DNA from: Lachnospiraceae bacterium
GTDB taxonomy: Bacteria > Bacillota > Clostridia > Lachnospirales > Lachnospiraceae
Assembly (NCBI GenBank): GCA_017465475.1
Contig: JAFTWC010000038.1
Span: 1-64,000 of the forward strand
Reading direction: 5' to 3'
DNA length: 64,000 bases
This document shows, in pieces, positions 17,096 to 26,724 of the stretch. Numbering within the stretch: the first letter of the stretch is position 1; every line of letters begins with the position of its first letter. The notes beneath the pieces are model-generated. The model worked only from the letters and a program-made list of their open reading frames with translations. It was not told the DNA's origin and searched no databases. The translations under genes and the position numbers were made by a program.

Positions 17096-19474
17096 CTATC
17101 TTAACATCTCATTTACTTTACTTTGTACTTTTCCGTAATCGTAGCCGGCCTCTGTTAAACGTTCTTTCCGCTCCTTACCGTTTCCCCATTTTCCTTCGAT
17201 TACTTCTCTCGCCAACGCACTCAACGTCTTCTTTTCAGACTCTTCCGGTAATGCCGGTGTTTCCGTACCCGGTACTTCCGGCATAGTGATTGGGATATCC
17301 GGCGTGTCTTTCTCTCCCGGAATCACCCAGCGTTCTGTTTTCAAAACATAATTGGCAAGTCCTGCGGCTTTAAGTTTTTCCGAAACAGCCAGTGCTTCCT
17401 TCCTTGTTTCAAAGACATCCGTTTGTACCTTAAACAACTTTCCGTTTTCGATAAGATACATCCGAATCTCTAAGCCATCTCCCTTTTTAGCCCATACTTC
17501 AGCATTGGATTTCTTTGAAAACGCTCCGATTTGTACGGTATACCCCTTCTTTAACACCGGTTCTTTCTCTTGTTCCTCCGGTGCAGGTGTCGGTTCCGGC
17601 GTTACCATCGGCTCCGGGGTTACCATCGGTTCCGGCGTTACTGTCGGCTCCGGGGTTACCGTCGGTTCAGGCGTTACGACTGGCTCCGGGGTTACAATCG
17701 GCTCCGGCGTTACTGTCGGCTCCGGGGTTACCGTCGGTTCCGGTGTTACCATCGGTTCCGGCGTTACGATTGGCTCCGGGGTTACAATCGGCTCCGGGGT
17801 TACAATCGGCTCCGGGGTTACAATCGGCTCCGGGGTTACAATTGGCTCCGGGGTTACAATCGGCTCCGGCGTCGGAGTCGGTGCCGGCAACCTGTCAACG
17901 ACCTCTGTATAGGTATCTCCGCATGAATTACATGTATAGACGCGTAACCCTTCCTCCGTCACAGTCGGCTCCTTTGTCACTGCACTTGAATAACTGTGTT
18001 GACATTCCAATCTTGTAATCGTAATGGCTACACTTTCATTTTCATAGTTTCCTTTATCTGCACCGACATAAAGCGCCATCGCCTCTTTAGGAACCCCCGC
18101 TTCCAGTGCCGCAGTCCGGTCTGTTTCCTGCCATTCCCAATCAGCCGGCAACGCTACCCTTCCAATAGTACCCGTATTATACGGAACCTCCATGGTACGT
18201 TCCGGCATGTTCGGTGCCGACTCAGCTTTCGCTATCTCAAAGGTTCTTGTTACTGCCACACCATCCGAATAGGTAAATGTACAGGTTGCGGTTCCGGCAT
18301 TGACATTATTGGAATAATCCGTATCTTGCGGTTGCTTTTTCTCTCCCTGCCACTCTTCCGGATAAATCATAACAAACGGAGTCATGGGTTCACCCTTATA
18401 GGACAGTTCTACTCCTTGTTGCATCTGTAATTCGGCAGTCACACAATGAGCACATGTCTCGTTTCTGCAATCTTCCGTAAGCACATTTCCATTTACGCTG
18501 TAATCCGGTGTATGCAGAAGATATTCTCCGTATTCCGCATTACAATACGCACAAATCGGTTTTTGCGTACAAGTTGCTTCTCCCCCGCCACAGTGTCCTG
18601 TTTCAATGTGGGTATTATCACGTGCACATACTCTTTGATGTTCTCCATCTCCCGTCTGTTGCCACTCTCCCCATGCATGCGCCTCTGCATTCAGAGATCC
18701 GACAAAAGAATACTCCTCTGTGATAAATTCCGGCCGCTGTCCATAAACCTTTCCGCAAATACAACTCTTACTGTAAATAGCTCCATCTGTACAATTTCCT
18801 TCTACAACCAGTGCTTCTTCCTTTTCCACACATTCCGTCCAACTATGTAGTTCAAGATATTCCACATCACACCGGCTACATACAATAACATGCTCATCAC
18901 CAGAATCCGTAGCCTCCGTAGCTTCATTGAATATGTGCTCCAGTTCTGCGCAACCGTATCCACACTCATTGCAAACACCGTCCGTATGACTTTCATGCTC
19001 ACACGATCGAATACAATCCCGACAGTAGACCCTCCCCCCATTCTTATCATACACTTCATGAGGACAAACATAGCCACACGTACAAACACTGTATATAAAA
19101 ACATGGTTTGTACAAACCTCAAACAGAATGCTTAACGTAACATCGGAAGCAGGCATGGTAAACTCGTAAACAAGACCACCTTCGCTTACCCCATCAACAC
19201 TAAGCGAATTTCCTTCCCCATCCATCACGTCCAGGCCCCCCTGTACCATACGATATCCGGGGTCATTTTGAACCTGTATCGTAACCGTTTCTCCTTCCGC
19301 TGCTGTGGCCTTATCCACCGCCATCGTGCCGTGTTCAGAAGGTGTTACCGTCACGGTATAATACATTTCTTCCTCTGCACAGGCCCTATAGGCCGGTCCA
19401 TCCATCAAATCCCCCAACAGCAACAGTATCATCGCCAGTGCTGCTATTGTTTTCAAACCCTTCCTCTTTTTCAT
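17096..19474 (-). CDS. Secreted Cys-rich protein with Pro-rich repeats, SPOR and CW_7 domains
   Basis: 792 residues. Signal peptide (MKKRKGLKTIAALAMILLLL, probable cleavage after ACA near 33). Next an InlB-B-like repeat (YYTVTVTPSEHGTM to FTMPASDVTLSI, about 37-110), then a long section of CxxC(G) pairs with conserved His (about 117-360 and near 500), a linker of 15 six-residue units xVTPEP, a SPOR domain (GYTVQIGAFSKKSNAEV to YVLK, about 630-700) that binds denuded peptidoglycan glycans, and a C-terminal CW_7 repeat (LAREVIEGKWGNGKERKERL) that binds cell wall. No enzyme domain is visible. It is probably anchored non-covalently to peptidoglycan. ATG at 19474 follows GGAGG. Monocistronic. Confidence 0.85.
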   Translation of the reverse strand: MKKRKGLKTIAALAMILLLLGDLMDGPAYRACAEEEMYYTVTVTPSEHGTMAVDKATAAEGETVTIQVQNDPGYRMVQGGLDVMDGEGNSLSVDGVSEGGLVYEFTMPASDVTLSILFEVCTNHVFIYSVCTCGYVCPHEVYDKNGGRVYCRDCIRSCEHESHTDGVCNECGYGCAELEHIFNEATEATDSGDEHVIVCSRCDVEYLELHSWTECVEKEEALVVEGNCTDGAIYSKSCICGKVYGQRPEFITEEYSFVGSLNAEAHAWGEWQQTGDGEHQRVCARDNTHIETGHCGGGEATCTQKPICAYCNAEYGEYLLHTPDYSVNGNVLTEDCRNETCAHCVTAELQMQQGVELSYKGEPMTPFVMIYPEEWQGEKKQPQDTDYSNNVNAGTATCTFTYSDGVAVTRTFEIAKAESAPNMPERTMEVPYNTGTIGRVALPADWEWQETDRTAALEAGVPKEAMALYVGADKGNYENESVAITITRLECQHSYSSAVTKEPTVTEEGLRVYTCNSCGDTYTEVVDRLPAPTPTPEPIVTPEPIVTPEPIVTPEPIVTPEPIVTPEPIVTPEPMVTPEPTVTPEPTVTPEPIVTPEPVVTPEPTVTPEPTVTPEPMVTPEPMVTPEPTPAPEEQEKEPVLKKGYTVQIGAFSKKSNAEVWAKKGDGLEIRMYLIENGKLFKVQTDVFETRKEALAVSEKLKAAGLANYVLKTERWVIPGEKDTPDIPITMPEVPGTETPALPEESEKKTLSALAREVIEGKWGNGKERKERLTEAGYDYGKVQSKVNEMLR
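17590..17872 (-). repeat. 18-bp minisatellite coding for xVTPEP units
   Basis: Fifteen tandem 18-bp units encode (I/M/T/V)VTPEP. Units differ by synonymous and first-residue changes, so the array is not freshly expanded. It forms the extended linker between the Cys-rich part and the wall-binding domains of the secreted protein. Confidence 0.92.
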
Positions 19475-19607
19475 AGCAATCCTCCTTATGCTTTTACTCT
19501 GTAACCCTTTTTCCCTCCGGGTTCTTTCTGCTTCCGATTCTTATTTCATCTGTTTTATTATACCTTTTTCATTGACGCTTGTAAAGAACCAAGCGTTTCC
19601 TATCACA

Positions 19608-19645
19608 TCAAAAACCGCCGGGAAGTCATCCTTTCCGACGGTTTT
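19608..19645 (-). terminator. Terminator of asd
   Basis: Minus strand AAAACCGTCGG / CCGGCGGTTTT hairpin (19611-19645, one wobble) with TTTTTG at the end, 24 bases past the stop codon. Confidence 0.8.
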
Positions 19646-19669
19646 ACTCTCTTCCTATTTCATATCATC

Positions 19670-20752
19670 TTACTTTGCTTCGATATATCCCTGTGCCTTT
19701 AACAGCTCTGCGCAAAGTACTGCGCCGCCTGCTGCACCACGAACGGTGTTGTGGGAAAGTCCTACAAACTTCCAATCGTATACGGAATCCTCACGGATTC
19801 TGCCGACAGATACGCCCATGCCGTTCTCGTAATCCACATCCAGCTTAACCTGCGGACGATTGTCTTCCTCAAGGTACTGGATGAACTGCTTCGGTGCACT
19901 CGGAAGCTCAAGCTCCTGCGGAACACCCTTGAAGTTTACTAACTTCTCGATAAGCTGCTCCTTGGTAGCCTTCTTTCTGAACTTTACAAATACCGCAGCG
20001 GTGTGACCGTTTAATACCGGAACACGGATACACTGACAGGTAATTACCGGAGAGGTTGCCGGAACGATAACGCCGTCCTTGATTTCACCCCAGATACGAA
20101 GCGGTTCCTTCTCACTCTTTTCTTCCTCACCACCGATGTACGGTATGATGTTCTCTACCATTTCCGGCCAATCCTTGAAGGTCTTACCTGCACCGGAAAT
20201 TGCCTGATAGGTGGTAGCCACTACTTCGTACGGCTCAAACTCTGCCCAAGCGGTAAGCACCGGAGCGTAGCTCTGAATGGAGCAGTTCGGCTTTACTGCT
20301 ACGAAGCCTCTCTTGGTACCGAGACGCTTCTTCTGGAAATCGATGACCTTCATGTGATCCGGATTAATTTCCGGCACTACCATCGGAACGTCCGGAGTCC
20401 AGCGGTGTGCGCTGTTGTTGGAAACTACCGGAGTCTCGGTCTTAGCATACGCTTCCTCAATTGCCTTAATCTCGTCCTTGGTCATATCTACTGCACTGAA
20501 TACAAAGTCAACGGTTGCAGCAACTGCTTCCACTTCGTTTACGTTCTTTACGATTAACTTCTTTACTGCTTCCGGCATCGGAGTGGTCATCTTCCAACGA
20601 TCACCTACTGCCTCTTCATAGGTCTTACCTGCGCTACGCGGGCTTGCTGCCACAGTAACCACTTCAAACCACGGATGATTCTCAAGAAGTGCGATAAATC
20701 TCTGTCCTACCATACCGGTTGCACCTAAAATTCCGACTCTTAACTTTGCCAT
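19670..20752 (-). CDS. asd: Aspartate-semialdehyde dehydrogenase, archaeal/fungal type
   Basis: Reduces aspartyl phosphate to aspartate semialdehyde with NADPH, the branch step to lysine, diaminopimelate, threonine and methionine. 360 residues, the length of the archaeal/yeast-like class. Visible: NADP-binding GILGATGMVGQRF (7-19), catalytic Cys 157 in KPNCSIQSY, QAISGAGK (183-190), and His 250 in NGHTAAV. Start by GGAGGTAG upstream of 20752. It has its own strong promoter and terminator and no aspartate-pathway neighbours. Confidence 0.95.
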   Translation of the reverse strand: MAKLRVGILGATGMVGQRFIALLENHPWFEVVTVAASPRSAGKTYEEAVGDRWKMTTPMPEAVKKLIVKNVNEVEAVAATVDFVFSAVDMTKDEIKAIEEAYAKTETPVVSNNSAHRWTPDVPMVVPEINPDHMKVIDFQKKRLGTKRGFVAVKPNCSIQSYAPVLTAWAEFEPYEVVATTYQAISGAGKTFKDWPEMVENIIPYIGGEEEKSEKEPLRIWGEIKDGVIVPATSPVITCQCIRVPVLNGHTAAVFVKFRKKATKEQLIEKLVNFKGVPQELELPSAPKQFIQYLEEDNRPQVKLDVDYENGMGVSVGRIREDSVYDWKFVGLSHNTVRGAAGGAVLCAELLKAQGYIEAK

Positions 20753-20812
20753 AATCTTCTACCTCCATCTTCTAACCGAGTGTTTTTCTCTCGCGAACAT
20801 TTGTCTTTCGCT

Positions 20813-20841
20813 ATCATACACTCTTTTCTAAGAATTGTCAA
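20813..20841 (-). promoter_or_regulatory. asd promoter
   Basis: Minus-strand TTGACA (20841-20836), 17-base spacer, TATGAT (20818-20813). Confidence 0.8.
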
Positions 20842-20904
20842 CACCTATTTTTATCTTTTTTTCATCTTTTTTCATTTTTGTCAGTATTGCCTGTTTTTCT
20901 CCCA

Positions 20905-20940
20905 TTTTCTTGTCGCAAATTTCCTATTTTGACAAGAAAA
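20905..20940. repeat. Inverted repeat after the nuclease-like gene
   Basis: TTTTCTTGTC and GACAAGAAAA, 10-bp perfect arms around 16 bases, ending 6 bases past a stop codon at 20947. Neither side has a proper T-run, so a terminator role is uncertain. Confidence 0.5.
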
Positions 20941-20946
20941 TATTTC

Positions 20947-21804
20947 TTAACACACAAAAAACATATCAATTATTTTTTGAATCATCTCCGAATCTAAAGC
21001 TACAAACTCACTTTCATAGGTTGTAATCAAATTATGGAACGGAAAAATCTCGTACTCACCATACAATCGAATTTTTTGTAGCGTTTTCTCCTTATAAACT
21101 TCCTGATGCATCATTCCGAAATGTTCCCAATAATATACTTCCAATGTGCCCGGATGAAGAATCGTAAAATCCGGATACAATGTAACATCTCCCAATACCA
21201 GTTCACATTCATACCGGTACGGAATATGATTCACATAAAGAGCATTTGCAATAATCACTTCTGATTTTGAACGAAGTCGTTCTCCTTTTAATGACTTATG
21301 CTGCAAATGTTCCGAATGTGCGCAATTGGATGGATATTCTTCTTCCTGCCAGGCTTTAATGTAAGTATCATTACCCATACTGCCTACGATTCTTTTTTTC
21401 AACAACTCATAATAGGGGGATTCTTGAGAAATCAGATTTTCTATCTCATTTGAATAAACATTATCTTCTTGAAATAATTCGTACTGCCTTAGAAGTTCCG
21501 ATTCGTGTCGTAATCGGCCCAATTGTATCGTGTAAAGCTTTCGTAACGCCAACCCTTCCGCCAACTCTCGTTCCTTTTTCGGCAAGTATACTCTGCCCTT
21601 TCCTGTACTCACATACCATTTTACATAGTTCTCATCACTCCCATTTGCACGTTTTTCTTTACTTGCTTTCGTGCCGTTCCCTTTACACCCATTCCTTGCA
21701 CACGTCAGCTTTCCCTTTGGAAGCTCTTCCAGTGCTCTTTCCAGATGACTCATTCTGGATTCCAATAACTCTCTTTTTTTACTCGTAGTTCCTTCTCCTC
21801 CCAT
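20947..21804 (-). CDS. PD-(D/E)XK-like hypothetical protein
   Basis: 285 residues. The N-terminal half is helical and charged with a CxxxxC pair (C35, C40). The C-terminal third looks like a restriction-endonuclease-like fold: RSKSEVIIANAL (E182), YRYECELVL, YPDFTI (D212), VYYWEHFG (E227, H228), then helices ending at DMFFVC. This resembles PD-(D/E)XK proteins with a Glu-x-His variant instead of ExK. No signal peptide. The ribosome site before the ATG at 21804 is weak (AAAAGAAA). It stands alone beside a repeat-rich region and could be an accessory gene. Function unknown; nuclease activity is a guess from the motif spacing. Confidence 0.7.
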   Translation of the reverse strand: MGGEGTTSKKRELLESRMSHLERALEELPKGKLTCARNGCKGNGTKASKEKRANGSDENYVKWYVSTGKGRVYLPKKERELAEGLALRKLYTIQLGRLRHESELLRQYELFQEDNVYSNEIENLISQESPYYELLKKRIVGSMGNDTYIKAWQEEEYPSNCAHSEHLQHKSLKGERLRSKSEVIIANALYVNHIPYRYECELVLGDVTLYPDFTILHPGTLEVYYWEHFGMMHQEVYKEKTLQKIRLYGEYEIFPFHNLITTYESEFVALDSEMIQKIIDMFFVC

Positions 21805-21899
21805 AATTTCTTTTTACTCTTCATTTTTGCTTTCTTCATTCGCATTTATACATTTATCCCATGTAGACCACCTCCCATATTACTAAAGTAACACAATTC

Positions 21900-22345
21900 T
21901 TCTCAAATTGCAACCTTTCTTTTGCACCAATCCTCCGACATTTTGCATATTTGGGTCAATAGCATGTTTTCTATTTAGTTTGACCCAAACTCATATTCTT
22001 TTTCTGCAGTTCAAGCAGAATTTAGCTTGTTTTCTACCGGGTATACTCTAGGATTTTCTCAAATTTCCTCTATCACAGTATTTGAGAAAACTTTTTCTCA
22101 TTCCTTGGGTCAAGCCTTCCAAAATGAACTTTTCTGGGAAAATCCTCTGTAAAATATAGTAATGTACCGCTTTATTATGCCTTCTTATTCTCCCTTTTGG
22201 GTCAAAACATCCGTTAGCAGTTCAATTGAGAAAATCTCGCTGCCAACAGCAATAAAATCCATGAAAATCCCATGCTTGAATCAAAAAACATCCAAGTCAT
22301 TAACAATCCCATGCTCAAAGTCAAAAGAATCCGAATCAGCTCCGC
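21900..22345. repeat. Repeat-rich intergenic stretch with a decayed reading frame
   Basis: The 680 bases between 21805 and 22485 hold no sound gene. TTGGGTCAA occurs at 21951, 22105 and 22197 and inverted at 21980. TTTTCTCAAAT (22054-22064) and ATTTGAGAAAA (22080-22090) form an 11-bp inverted repeat. AATCCCATGC recurs with a 39-bp spacing at 22266 and 22305. On the minus strand these last copies read as 13-residue protein repeats (FEHGIVNDLDVF, FKHGIFMDFIAV) separated by a stop codon, as in a dying gene. Most of 22346-22485 shows nothing recognisable. Confidence 0.6.
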
Positions 22346-22485
22346 CCGGGCCACCAAACCGTTCCGAACTCGGACAAAAAAACTGCCGGCAAGTCACAAA
22401 ACTGCAACTCCACCGGCCGGTCATTGAAAACATATTTTACAAAGCATCAACTAGTCCTAAAACAATTCCCTCGAATTCCCCCGGT

Positions 22486-23472
22486 TTACCTCTCTTCTTC
22501 GCACTCTCTCACATACTCTCTCAACAACTCATCCAGCTCTGCCATGGTTTCCACCGCATTCACCTTCACCCGCAATTTTGCGGAATGAGGATACCCCGTG
22601 GTGTACCAAGCCACATGCTTACGCATCTCCCGCATACCGAGATATTCTCCTTTAAACTCCAGTTGTAACTGCGCATGACGCAAAATCGTGTCGATAAGTT
22701 CCGACATAGGAGGTTTCGAAAGCAATTCTCCCGTTTCCAAATAATGATTTACCCGGTGAAACAGCCACGGGTCCCCCTGCACTCCTCTGGCCAACATTAA
22801 CCCGTCACAGCCGGTCTCCGTAAGCATCCGTTTCGCATCCTCCGGAGTAAAGATATCCCCGTTGCCGATTACCGGTATGCTCACCGTTTCTTTTACCTTG
22901 CGAATAATATCCCAGTCTGCCTTACCGCTGTAATACTGTTCTCTGGTTCGGCCGTGCACCGCCACCGCTGCCGCACCGCTTTCTTCGGCAATCCGTGCCA
23001 GTTCCGGTGCATTGGCATCTTCTTTTCCGAACCCTTTCCGAATCTTTACCGTCACCGGCTTTTGTATTGCTTTCGAAATAGCCTCAATAATCCGTCCGGC
23101 TTTTACCGGGTCCTTCATAAGTGCGGAACCTTCTCCGTTGTTTACTACCTTCGGCACCGGACATCCCATATTGATATCCAAAATATCAAAGGGCAACTCT
23201 TCAATTCGTTTTGCCACTTCGCTCATAATTTCCGCATTCTCACCAAACAGCTGCAGTGCCACCGGTCGTTCGCTGTCTGCAGTTTCCAACATAATTTTCG
23301 TATTTTTGTTATTATAAAGGATTCCCTTGGCACTGACCATTTCGGTGTATATGAGGCTTGCTCCCTGCTCCTTACAAAGACAGCGAAAAGGCAGGTCTGT
23401 TACACCTGCCATAGGCCCCAAAGCCAAAATGCCCTTCACTTTTACTGTTCCGATTTGTAAACTACGTTCCAT
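22486..23472 (-). CDS. dusB: tRNA-dihydrouridine synthase
   Basis: Flavoenzyme that reduces uridines in the tRNA D-loop. 328 residues. FMN-barrel motifs: GPMAGVTDLPFR (19-30), QLFGE (74-78), NMGCPVPKV with the catalytic Cys 104, KIRKGF, AVHGRTREQYYSG near 175-187, and IGNGDI near 208. C-terminal helical domain with REMRKHVAWYTTG. Start codon at 23472 after AGGGGA, 3 bases past the coaX stop, so both genes form one transcript. The DusB class is inferred from overall similarity. Confidence 0.93.
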   Translation of the reverse strand: MERSLQIGTVKVKGILALGPMAGVTDLPFRCLCKEQGASLIYTEMVSAKGILYNNKNTKIMLETADSERPVALQLFGENAEIMSEVAKRIEELPFDILDINMGCPVPKVVNNGEGSALMKDPVKAGRIIEAISKAIQKPVTVKIRKGFGKEDANAPELARIAEESGAAAVAVHGRTREQYYSGKADWDIIRKVKETVSIPVIGNGDIFTPEDAKRMLTETGCDGLMLARGVQGDPWLFHRVNHYLETGELLSKPPMSELIDTILRHAQLQLEFKGEYLGMREMRKHVAWYTTGYPHSAKLRVKVNAVETMAELDELLREYVRECEEER

Positions 23473-23475
23473 TTT

Positions 23476-24255
23476 TTATTTCCCCTGTCCTTTGTTTCGA
23501 CGGTAAATCAAATATAAACCTTTCATGGTAAGCATCGGATCATACTCATCGATACAGTCGGTCTCCTCTGCTATAATACGCCCAAGACCTCCTGTTGCCA
23601 CCACTTTTACATCCGTATAACCGGATTCCTCTATCATCTTCTTTACAATATACTCGGTCTGTCCGATGGTGCCGTACACCAGGCCTGCCTGCATACTGGT
23701 CACCGTTTCTTTTGCCAGGATAAATTCCGGTTTTTTAATTTCTATTTTCGGAAGCTTCGCCGCTTCATTCCACAGAGCATTAGCGGAAATGGCAATACCG
23801 GGACTGGTCACTCCGGCCACGAACTCGCCGTCGGCGTTGACCAAATCATAGGTAGTTGCGGTTCCGAAGTCAATGACAAGAACCGGGCCACCGTACAACT
23901 CATACCCCGCCACTGCATCTACCACACGATCCGCACCGATTTCCTTCGGATTTGCAGTCACGATACGAAGTCCCGTCTTTGTACCGGCTCCCACAATCAC
24001 CGGCTTACAATCAAAATATTTCAGAACGGAATTGGTCAGGGAATGCATGACATCCGGCACAACAGACGCGATAATCACATCCGTTATCTGTTCTTTTTTT
24101 ACTCCCTTACTTTCCACAATTCCGCTGAACAAAAAACCGTATTCATCCGAAGTACGTTTTTCCTTCGTCGTCATCCGAAACGTCGTAACCAGTTCTTCCC
24201 CATCAAAAATCCCACAGGTAAAATTGGTATTTCCCACATCTATGGCAAGTAACAT
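23476..24255 (-). CDS. coaX: Type III pantothenate kinase
   Basis: First step of coenzyme A synthesis: phosphorylates pantothenate with ATP in the cytoplasm. 259 residues. ASKHA-fold motifs: [11 protein letters not shown] at the start with the phosphate-binding Asp, [11 protein letters not shown] near 105, [11 protein letters not shown] near 125-135, [12 protein letters not shown] near 150, and VATGGLGR near 220. The ATG at 24255 has AAAGGAG 7 bases before it; a TTG just upstream is less likely. Upstream member of a two-gene unit with dusB. Confidence 0.95.
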   Translation of the reverse strand: MLLAIDVGNTNFTCGIFDGEELVTTFRMTTKEKRTSDEYGFLFSGIVESKGVKKEQITDVIIASVVPDVMHSLTNSVLKYFDCKPVIVGAGTKTGLRIVTANPKEIGADRVVDAVAGYELYGGPVLVIDFGTATTYDLVNADGEFVAGVTSPGIAISANALWNEAAKLPKIEIKKPEFILAKETVTSMQAGLVYGTIGQTEYIVKKMIEESGYTDVKVVATGGLGRIIAEETDCIDEYDPMLTMKGLYLIYRRNKGQGK

Positions 24256-24349
24256 CAAAACTCTCCTTTCTGTGCGTTCCGTAAAACGCTCTTACAATCA
24301 CAACTGACAGCCATACAATTCCCATCTGTAACAACTCATTAAAATCACG

Positions 24350-24386
24350 AAACGGGACCACCGCACTTCTGCGACAGTCCCTTTAC
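24350..24386 (-). terminator. Possible terminator after the DUF6145-like gene
   Basis: Minus strand AAAGGGACTGTCGC ... GCGGTGGTCCCGTTTC: hairpin with several wobble pairs and only a short T-run. Confidence 0.5.
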
Positions 24387-24390
24387 TTTC

Positions 24391-24744
24391 TTAATATCCC
24401 GGAACAAATAACTTCCCGGCATCTTCTCCCAGAAAAAACACCTTAAAATACAGTTCCAAAGACTCCAGCAACTCTTTTTTGTCTTCCTGCAACTTCTTTA
24501 CCAGGAGTACACTGCCGATTTCATCAAACAGTAAATCCCCTTCATCTGCATTTACATCGAATACAAGCGTACCGTCTTCCTCATATACAAGAGAAAGAAT
24601 ACCGCCCACATCCTCCGTAAACAAGACACACATAATCTTCAGTTCGTCTTGAATCGCTTTCGGAAGCGCTCCAAAATCTTCGTTTAAATAGTACTTTTTC
24701 TCATAGGCATTGCTGACACACAACACTACACGGTCTTCGTACAT
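24391..24744 (-). CDS. Conserved hypothetical, probably DUF6145 family
   Basis: 117 residues, cytoplasmic, acidic. It reads MYEDRVVLCVSNAYEKKYYL at the start and has LFTEDVGGILSLVY, ADEGDLLFDEIGS and LYFKVFFLG later, which I associate with a short Lachnospiraceae family (DUF6145). No catalytic motif is visible. It begins 15 bases after the LiaF-like gene, so they are likely co-transcribed. Function unknown. Confidence 0.75.
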   Translation of the reverse strand: MYEDRVVLCVSNAYEKKYYLNEDFGALPKAIQDELKIMCVLFTEDVGGILSLVYEEDGTLVFDVNADEGDLLFDEIGSVLLVKKLQEDKKELLESLELYFKVFFLGEDAGKLFVPGY

Positions 24745-24759
24745 AAAAGCCTCCGCTTC

Positions 24760-25635
24760 TTATTTTACATCTACACCGCCAAAGACACAGGTACCCTTAA
24801 TGAATACCGTCGGCGTATTTTCATCTGCACCTAACGGTGTTCTCGTACCATTATCCACACCACCGAAAATTGTGGAAACATCTACTACCACACGAACATT
24901 GGACGGCATAATAATATCTACTCCGCCAAAGATCGCCTTCACTTCAATGGTGACATTTCTCTGAATCACGGCATTTTTTAAATTGAGATCGATACCACCG
25001 AACATTGCGGTTAAATCTGCTCCGTTAAACACCGAATTATCCACGCGGATATCTCTTCCCGCAAATACTGCGGAACAAATGAGTTTGTCCATATCTCCTA
25101 CATTCTGATAAGACTGACTTTCACTCTGAAAAGCACGGTTGGATTCCGTTGATACTTCTTGTACACGCTCGGCAGTACCGTCATTTACCACTTCCGCGTC
25201 CACAAACCGCTCCGCTGCGGTTGTTCCTGCTGCCGCACCTGCACCGGCATTTCTATCTTCGCTTCTGTCAAAGCGGTCCGTATGGGACTCCACAGATCCG
25301 CTGTTTTCCCTTTTCTTTTTCGGAAGAATTAAGTTCATACCGATTAATACACAAATCACAGCCAGGAACACTGCCCAAAGCTTATCCCCATCCAACACGC
25401 CTTGTGCCGATAGCAGGAAAAACAAACCGATTGCAATACCGATTAAGTAACCGACTTTGCCGCCATCTTTTCCAATCAATCCGCAAAAGCACGGAACAAT
25501 AATGAACAAGCTCCACCATCCGTCAAAGAAAATTGTAAACTCCGGAATGAAATCCAAGGCCTCTGCCAGATATCCGACACCGATAACCAAAAACAGCAAT
25601 CCTAACACAATGCCGACAAAATTATTTTTCTTCAT
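24760..25635 (-). CDS. LiaF-like membrane protein
   Basis: 291 residues from the ATG at 25635 (AGAGG upstream; the longer frame to 25704 has no ribosome site). Four hydrophobic helices lie in the first 105 residues (GIVLGLLFLVIGVGYL; WWSLFIIVPCFCGLI; VGYLIGIAIGLFFLL; LWAVFLAVICVLIGMNLIL), then a charged linker, then a C-terminal beta-helix-like domain with repeated FGGVD/FGGID strands (about 200-291). This is the fold of LiaF and related cell-envelope stress proteins, which inhibit a partner histidine kinase. No LiaRS genes adjoin, so a signalling role is not established. Confidence 0.85.
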   Translation of the reverse strand: MKKNNFVGIVLGLLFLVIGVGYLAEALDFIPEFTIFFDGWWSLFIIVPCFCGLIGKDGGKVGYLIGIAIGLFFLLSAQGVLDGDKLWAVFLAVICVLIGMNLILPKKKRENSGSVESHTDRFDRSEDRNAGAGAAAGTTAAERFVDAEVVNDGTAERVQEVSTESNRAFQSESQSYQNVGDMDKLICSAVFAGRDIRVDNSVFNGADLTAMFGGIDLNLKNAVIQRNVTIEVKAIFGGVDIIMPSNVRVVVDVSTIFGGVDNGTRTPLGADENTPTVFIKGTCVFGGVDVK

Positions 25636-25737
25636 ACTCTTTACCTCTCTTATGAACGTTTTATTTGTTAATTCCATCATACAAGAGGTTTCATAAAAAA
25701 GCAAATTAGAAAATGATTAGATTTCTTAAAAAATCAC

Positions 25738-26724
25738 TTACAGTGTTGCAGCCATCACTGCCTTGATGGTATGCATACGATTCTCTGCCTCGTCAAACAC
25801 TACGGACTGAGAAGATTCAAACACTTCATCCGTTACTTCCATTTCGGAAATACCGAACTTTTCACTGATTTCCTGACCAATCTTAGTCTTTAAGTCGTGA
25901 AATGCCGGCAAACAATGCATAAAGATAGCCTGCGGACCCGCATTGTCCATAACCGCTTTATTCACCTGATACGGAGAAAGCTCTTTGATTCTTTCCGTCC
26001 AAACACTGTCCGGCTCGCCCATGGATACCCATACGTCGGTGTAAACCACGTCTGCACCTGCGGTACCCGCCTTCACATCCTCGGTAAGTGTAATGGTTGC
26101 ACCGGTCTGTGCCGCAATTTCCTGACAGGTTGCGACCAACGCCTTATCCGGGAAATACTTTGCAGAGGTACAAGCCGTAAAATGCATACCAAGCTTTGCA
26201 CAAACTACCATCAGGGAATTTGCCATATTGTAACGGGCATCTCCCATGTAGGTCAGCTTCACACCTTTGATTTTTCCGAGTTTCTCCTTAATGGTAAGTA
26301 CATCGGCTAACATCTGGGTCGGATGGAACTCGTTAGTTAAACCGTTCCAAACCGGCACTCCTGCGTACTTTGCCAGTTCTTCCACAATTTCCTGTTCAAA
26401 TCCGCGGTACTCAATACCTTCGTACATACTTCCCAACACTCTTGCGGTATCCGCAATGCTTTCTTTCTTTCCGATTTGGGAACTGGTCGGATCCAAATAT
26501 GTGCAGCCCATCCCCAGGTCATAGGCTGCCACTTCAAAAGAACAGCGGGTTCTGGTACTGGTTTTTTCAAAAATCAATGCCACATTCTTACCGGCGTGCA
26601 TATCTTTGGTAAGAATTCCCTTTTTCTTCTTGTCCTTAAGCTCTGCCGCCAAATCCACCAGATATAAAATCTCCTCCGGTGTATAATCCAATAATTTTAA
26701 AAACGAACGTCCCTTTAAATTCAT
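25738..26724 (-). CDS. argF: Ornithine carbamoyltransferase
   Basis: Makes citrulline from ornithine and carbamoyl phosphate in arginine synthesis (or reverse in arginine breakdown). 328 residues. Carbamoyl-phosphate site STRTR (56-60), HPTQ near 132-135, ornithine loop DVWVSMGE near 225-232, and HCLPAFHD near 270-277. The start codon overlaps the upstream stop by one base (TAATG), so translation depends on the foldase lipoprotein gene before it. No other arg genes are close. argF versus arcB cannot be told from sequence alone. Confidence 0.94.
   Translation of the reverse strand: MNLKGRSFLKLLDYTPEEILYLVDLAAELKDKKKKGILTKDMHAGKNVALIFEKTSTRTRCSFEVAAYDLGMGCTYLDPTSSQIGKKESIADTARVLGSMYEGIEYRGFEQEIVEELAKYAGVPVWNGLTNEFHPTQMLADVLTIKEKLGKIKGVKLTYMGDARYNMANSLMVVCAKLGMHFTACTSAKYFPDKALVATCQEIAAQTGATITLTEDVKAGTAGADVVYTDVWVSMGEPDSVWTERIKELSPYQVNKAVMDNAGPQAIFMHCLPAFHDLKTKIGQEISEKFGISEMEVTDEVFESSQSVVFDEAENRMHTIKAVMAATL

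Noticed and set aside
17590-17872. CRISPR-like array
   Set aside because: The 18-bp units are directly adjacent without spacers and keep a reading frame, so it is a coding minisatellite.
17352-18018. Two long plus-strand frames with GSGVTI or LAPGLQSAP repeats
   Set aside because: They are antisense readings of the 18-bp xVTPEP array in the secreted protein gene; no ribosome site and no domain.
22162-22668. 168-codon plus-strand frame across the repeat-rich gap
   Set aside because: Its second half is antisense to dusB, its first half is the antisense of the decayed repeat, and it lacks a ribosome site.
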